This document shows positions 61,303 through 64,000 of a DNA stretch of 64,000 bases, in pieces. The DNA comes from Shewanella carassii. GTDB lineage: Bacteria; Pseudomonadota; Gammaproteobacteria; Enterobacterales; Shewanellaceae. Position 1 is the first letter of the stretch. Every line of letters starts with the position of its first letter. The position numbers were made by a program, and so were the translations under genes. The stretch spans positions 21,919-85,918 of the forward strand of contig NZ_NGVS01000008.1 in assembly GCF_002777975.1 (NCBI RefSeq), in the 5' to 3' direction. Under the pieces are notes generated by a model that was given only the letters and a program-made list of their open reading frames with translations, had not been told where the DNA came from and made no database searches.

Positions 61303-63756
61303 TTATTTCTGGGTTTGTAGTTCGGCTAATCCCTGCTTGGCGCTGAGATTATCCGGATCCAGCTCCAGGACTCTGGAAAATGCGGTGATGGCAGCATCAT
61401 TTTGTTGTACTGCTCGCATGAACTGCGCCAATTTTAACCATACCTGCAAGTCTTGCGGGTACTTTCCCAGGTAATCCAGATAGGTTTCCAGTGCTTGTTG
61501 CCCGTTACCGCCGAGGCGCAATATGTGCGCATATTGCGGTAGAAAACTGTCGTTCAAGCGGCTTAACTCCGCCAGAGTGGTTTCGGCTAGGGAGGGCATA
61601 TTGAGCTGCAGAGCCAGTATGGAAATCATTCTGAGCTCGGTTTCGGTTGTTTGGTCCTGGGCTATCTGTTGCAGGGCTTGCAGTGCCGCTTCTGGAGCTT
61701 GCTGGAGCATATGAAGATTGGCTTTGGCCAACCAGTAGAGGCGTTGATATTCGGGTTTTTCAATTAGTATGGACTCCAAGTATAGTGTCATTTGTTGTAA
61801 GCCGTAACTATGTTGCTGACTTTTAAGCAACATTATCTTGTCAAAAACCCTGTCTTGAGTATTTCTGGCTGCGAGCACTTGGCGATATACGGGGCGTGCT
61901 TCCGTCAGCATTTGCTGAAAACGGCTCTCGAGTTCATCCACAATCGGTTGCTCTTCAGCTAAGAGTCTATGATGTTGCTGCCAAATCAGGACTCTGCCGG
62001 GAGTGTTATCTTTGTGCCACTGTTTAGCCAGCGACTCGAGTTGGCTTTGGGGAGCCTGTTCAAGTAAACGGGACTCTACCCGAGTCAAGGCGTCGGCAAT
62101 CAGTCCCCCCAAGTGTTTGGCGATGACACTATAGGCTTGATAATAATCCAGGTTCATCTGTTGCATCTGTGCCTGGGTCCACTCATCACTGCTGCGAGCG
62201 GTTAAAAATGCCGAAAATTCCTTGAAACCGTAGAATTTAATCAATTGGGCCATGTCATTGTAGTCTTTGTTGAGTTTGGCCTCAGTGGTTTTCAGTAGCT
62301 TAAGTAGTTTATTCGAAGGGGTGTGTGAATGGACTTCAGCCTGACAGGCTTTGAATGCCTTATGGGTTAGGCTTTCTACTCGAGTCAGCTTCTGCTTGGC
62401 CTGTTCGAGTTGTTGCCGACACTCTAGCAAGTCGGCCTCCTTGTCCGCTGGGTTGAGATTGTGGCCTGAAAGCAACTCTGACAGAGGTTTTTTGCTGTGT
62501 GGTAGCGTTATCGCTTCGCTACTACAGTAGTTGATGCCCGCTATTTTGGCGGCATCTTCAGACAGATTGATGTATTCGAGTTGCGGATGCTTGGCAATAT
62601 CGTTTTCGATTGCTTGGCGGGCATGAAGCAATTGGATGGGGGTTTCCGCCAGGTAACCGCTGTAGGTTTCAACCCATTCACAAATGCCGCCAATATTTGG
62701 ACCTCGCTTGGCTTCCAGGGTGCCGGATGCATGAGATACACCTTGCTTGGAGAAGCAGAGATCCATACCGGTAAACAGAATGCGGCTGAAACCCATCTCA
62801 ATTGCCAGCAACAATGAGCTGTTGGTGACAGTAGGGCCTTGAGTGATGATATTGCTGTGTTGGGTTTGCCAAGGGAATCGGTCGCCCAAATAGAGGCTTT
62901 TCCCGGCCCACTGGCCAACGATCCAGGGATGGGCATGATAGGAATGAACCAAGAGAAAATCTTTGGGGTATTGCATCATCTCTTTGCTGACATCGAAGCT
63001 GAAGGCTTGCGGGTCGACGGTAACCACTATATCTGGGGTGATCCCGTTGGACATGAGTTTGGCGGCAATTCGGGAAACCGCGAATATAGTCAGTCTGTGC
63101 TGGTTAGCTTTGAGCCAATCGAGCTGCTGATCCATAGATGGCCCACCTGCCACTATGATAGCGGTTTCACCCTTAAAGGTTCCCCGCAGCAATTCGGCCT
63201 TTGTATGATTGTCGCAGACATTTTCCAACTGACGTTGAACAAACTCTTTTTGGCCAAAGTTGACCGCCTGATTAAAGCGTTCGTGATCCAAGGCTTGGGC
63301 GATAGCGCTTTTCAGTAAGACATATTCGGGAAGTGTCTCGGCAGCCGCGGCCAGAGAGTGATAATGTTGATAGTGACCCTTGGCGATACAGATATCATTG
63401 CCCGCCAGCTTGAGTATCTCGGGTAACTCGGTTTCAGTGGTGATCCACAACTTGCCCTTGAGTGAATCAGGCAGGTCAATATTGAGTAGGGCCAACACTT
63501 CGGCAAGCTCGACGAAGATAAAGCGACTTCCGGCCGGAAATGTCATGGATAAGATATAGTTGGCCAACAGCCCCGAGTCCATACCGGTGAAAACATACAA
63601 GGTATCTTCAGCATCGAGTTGTTTGGCAAACTTATTGCGATACTGGCTTGCCGAGTCGAGTTGCTCGAACATCTGTCGGTTAACCGCTGGTAGATAGGTC
63701 TCGTTAAAACGACTAACGGCAAAGGTATTGAGCATGGCTGACGGAGTGCTTTGCAT
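61303..63756 (-). CDS. Maf-type motility accessory factor (DUF115) with TPR tail
   Basis: 817 residues. The N-terminal ~150 residues are of the Maf N-domain type (DTLYVFTGMDSGLLANYILS). The central MAF_flag10/DUF115 domain (~160-400) has AIIVAGGPSMD at 199-209, FAVSRIAAKLMSNGITPDIV, VTVDPQAFSF, QGPTVTNSSLLLAIEMGF and LFTGMDLCFSKQGVSHA. A long helical region follows, and the last ~150 residues form TPR repeats (ALQALQQIAQDQTTE, ALETYLDYLGKYPQDLQVWL, ITAFSRVLELDPDNLSAKQG). Maf proteins transfer nonulosonic acids such as pseudaminic acid to flagellin. ATG 63756 follows AGGGG; ATG 63735 is an alternative. Flagellin genes are likely just outside the window. Confidence 0.88.
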   Translation of the reverse strand: MQSTPSAMLNTFAVSRFNETYLPAVNRQMFEQLDSASQYRNKFAKQLDAEDTLYVFTGMDSGLLANYILSMTFPAGSRFIFVELAEVLALLNIDLPDSLKGKLWITTETELPEILKLAGNDICIAKGHYQHYHSLAAAAETLPEYVLLKSAIAQALDHERFNQAVNFGQKEFVQRQLENVCDNHTKAELLRGTFKGETAIIVAGGPSMDQQLDWLKANQHRLTIFAVSRIAAKLMSNGITPDIVVTVDPQAFSFDVSKEMMQYPKDFLLVHSYHAHPWIVGQWAGKSLYLGDRFPWQTQHSNIITQGPTVTNSSLLLAIEMGFSRILFTGMDLCFSKQGVSHASGTLEAKRGPNIGGICEWVETYSGYLAETPIQLLHARQAIENDIAKHPQLEYINLSEDAAKIAGINYCSSEAITLPHSKKPLSELLSGHNLNPADKEADLLECRQQLEQAKQKLTRVESLTHKAFKACQAEVHSHTPSNKLLKLLKTTEAKLNKDYNDMAQLIKFYGFKEFSAFLTARSSDEWTQAQMQQMNLDYYQAYSVIAKHLGGLIADALTRVESRLLEQAPQSQLESLAKQWHKDNTPGRVLIWQQHHRLLAEEQPIVDELESRFQQMLTEARPVYRQVLAARNTQDRVFDKIMLLKSQQHSYGLQQMTLYLESILIEKPEYQRLYWLAKANLHMLQQAPEAALQALQQIAQDQTTETELRMISILALQLNMPSLAETTLAELSRLNDSFLPQYAHILRLGGNGQQALETYLDYLGKYPQDLQVWLKLAQFMRAVQQNDAAITAFSRVLELDPDNLSAKQGLAELQTQK

Positions 63757-63878
63757 CTGGGCCCCTGATGGCTTTCACGCCAATTGTCTGACGCGCGATT
63801 GTACTTGAGTCCATAATCTCAAGATATGTGCCAGTTTTCAAAGAGAGTGAAGTGATCTCTGTATTGAAAATCGGCTTT

Positions 63879-63909
63879 TGACTTTCTGTCCTAAGTTTTT
63901 GTTATACAA
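63879..63909 (+). promoter_or_regulatory. Possible sigma-70 promoter near the window end
   Basis: TTGACT at 63879-63884 and TATACA at 63904-63909 are 19 bp apart (18 if read as TTATAC), in the 244-bp region upstream of the maf-like gene and pointing out of the window. No complete gene follows within the window, so the target is unknown. The spacing is longer than ideal. Confidence 0.4.
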
Positions 63910-64000
63910 TGAAACCTATACTGTGCATACTTTAAGTTATCGGTTAATGGCTTGGTTTGGCTCAAATTTTGTATATTGATCGAGATGAAAAGATGGCGCT

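Noticed and set aside
63985..64000. Possible start of a gene at the window end (ATG followed by AAAAGATGG)
   Set aside because: Only 16 bases are visible and there is no convincing ribosome-binding site.

Overview
The window looks like a chromosomal segment of a gammaproteobacterium, most likely a Shewanella species with fairly high G+C. This rests on the ribBA-ribH-nusB-thiL-pgpA order, the complete liu leucine-degradation operon headed by a MerR-type LiuR, the etfBA, menA, rcsF, tesB-ybaY and flagellar maf-like genes, and the general protein flavour. Gene density is high and no insertion sequence, phage, tRNA, rRNA or CRISPR array was seen. The first and last bases cut through flanking genes or their leaders.

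Layout. 1-3209: riboflavin, thiamine and phospholipid genes (3' end of ribBA, ribH, nusB, then after a terminator thiL and pgpA). 3487-7017: NfeD-type membrane protease with a slipin, then a TPR/TonB-C protein. 7507-16820, mostly minus strand: proS, a degenerate GGDEF protein, a hexapeptide acyltransferase with trmO and rcsF, and two coupled amidohydrolase genes. 17119-19550: hns divergent from etfBA. 19640-21492: a lysine riboswitch followed by an NhaC-family transporter. 21570-28757: a diguanylate cyclase, Dcp-type peptidase, thymidine kinase, a TPR protein, a FUSC membrane protein and an ICMT-like methyltransferase. 28972-31707: aldehyde dehydrogenase and glycerol dehydrogenase. 32020-35877: a run of five minus-strand envelope or secreted proteins, including an Ntn-type (choloylglycine hydrolase family) amidase. 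35878-36696: a long repeat-bearing intergenic stretch.

36697-45278 is the metabolic centre: liuR-liuABCDE-scoAB, which takes isovaleryl-CoA to acetyl-CoA and acetoacetyl-CoA. A propionyl-CoA-synthetase-like gene is divergent from it. Electrons from LiuA would pass to the ETF encoded at 17877-19550. Palindromes resembling PsrA and LiuR operators occur upstream of both loci, which suggests joint control of fatty-acid and branched-chain amino-acid catabolism.

47748-51566: a guanidine-II riboswitch with a Gdx/SugE exporter, menA, an SDR whose catalytic Tyr is replaced by Trp, tesB and ybaY. 51617-58968: a chemoreceptor, then an RND pump operon divergent from its probable TetR regulator, with two copies of an imperfect palindrome between them. 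59012-63756: a beta-barrel protein, a chalcone-isomerase-like protein, a DUF2947-like protein and a Maf-like flagellin glycosylation protein.

I did not find a clearly new multi-gene system. The best leads are the lysine-riboswitch transporter, the amidohydrolase pair with two domains lacking the metal-binding HxH motif, the Trp-for-Tyr SDR, the secreted-protein cluster around the Ntn hydrolase, and an unexplained long inverted-repeat element at 31912-32007.
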